Under the pieces are notes generated by a model. It was not told where the DNA came from, ran no database searches, and was given only the letters and a program-made list of their open reading frames with translations. From Caryophanales bacterium UBA1624 (GTDB lineage: Bacteria > Bacillota_I > Bacilli_A > RFN20 > CAG-826), in the NCBI GenBank assembly GCA_002321395.1, contig DCMK01000045.1:1-5386 (forward strand): 5,386 nt of DNA, written 5' to 3'. Made by a program: the position numbers and the translations under genes. Below are positions 5,254-5,386 of this stretch, piece by piece (positions within the stretch are counted from its first letter, which is position 1; every line of letters begins with the position of its first letter).

Positions 5254-5386
5254 CCTCACTCCCCCTTTCGATGTAAAGCATGATGTCTTCTAACTTCGCC
5301 GGGGAGGTTTCCCCAGCGAACAGGCTGGCATTCTCCGCGGGAATGACCCCTTCGAAGCGCCCGTCTTTGATCCGGAGATGGCCGAT
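5234..5386 (-). CDS. ABC transporter ATP-binding protein, C-terminal fragment
   Basis: Read from the window edge, this frame gives 50 residues beginning IGHLRIKDGRFEG and continuing through SPAKLEDIMLYIERGSED to a TAA at 5234-5236. The I..LKDG-like strand and the LEDIMLYIERG ending are typical of the C-terminus of ATPases paired with ABC-2 permeases. The Walker A, Walker B, signature and H-loop motifs would lie outside the window, so none can be checked. The assignment rests on this ending and on the 20-base overlap with the permease gene, an arrangement usual for ATPase-permease pairs. The ribosome site of the permease lies within this coding sequence. Confidence 0.75.
   Translation of the reverse strand: MGHLRIKDGRFEGVIPAENASLFAGETSPAKLEDIMLYIERGSEDEKAPF
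5259..5268 (-). promoter_or_regulatory. Ribosome binding site of the ABC permease gene
   Basis: AAAGGGGGAG on the minus strand lies inside the end of the ATPase gene. Measured from its G run it is seven bases before ATG 5253, which selects that codon over the GTG at 5259. Confidence 0.75.

Overview
This 5386-base window is an ordinary, gene-dense piece of bacterial chromosome. It holds five complete protein genes and two genes cut by the window edges. All stops read normally (TGA or TAA), so the genetic code is standard. Spot counts of individual lines give roughly 52-57% G+C. Shine-Dalgarno sites are strong, and the protein types (a small ABC-2 permease, a MepA-like MATE pump, a Sfp-type phosphopantetheinyl transferase, and a CaCA exchanger beginning DKKTKISGAFIGG) suggest a Bacillota relative, perhaps gut-associated. 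That placement is an inference with low confidence.

Layout. 1-702 (+) is the C-terminal two thirds of a non-hydrolysing UDP-HexNAc 2-epimerase, probably the end of a surface-polysaccharide cluster lying upstream. A short hairpin with A and T flanks (704-725) can terminate both this gene and the facing gene. 729-1751 (-) is a CaCA-family cation exchanger. A divergent spacer follows, and then a Sfp/AcpT-type 4'-phosphopantetheinyl transferase (about 1891-2565, +). Its last 52 bases overlap the 3' end of a MATE-family efflux pump (2514-3929, -). The MATE gene has the best promoter in the window (CTTACA, 17 bp, TATAAT). A YfcE-type metallophosphodiesterase (4042-4578, +) runs away from it. That gene meets, after 9 bases, a two-gene ABC transporter operon on the minus strand: an ABC-2 type permease (4588-5253) and the C-terminal end of its ATPase (5234-5386), which overlap by 20 bases.

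The genes do not form one pathway. The strand alternates at nearly every gene (+ - + - + - -), so apart from the ABC pair each is probably its own transcription unit. The shared theme is loose: envelope transport (exchanger, MATE pump, ABC exporter) and sugar-nucleotide metabolism, next to two housekeeping enzymes. I found no RNA gene, mobile element, CRISPR array, long repeat or clearly novel system. The more interesting points are the strand alternation, the overlapping convergent 3' ends, the exchanger's altered ion-site residues, and the question of the epimerase's substrate.
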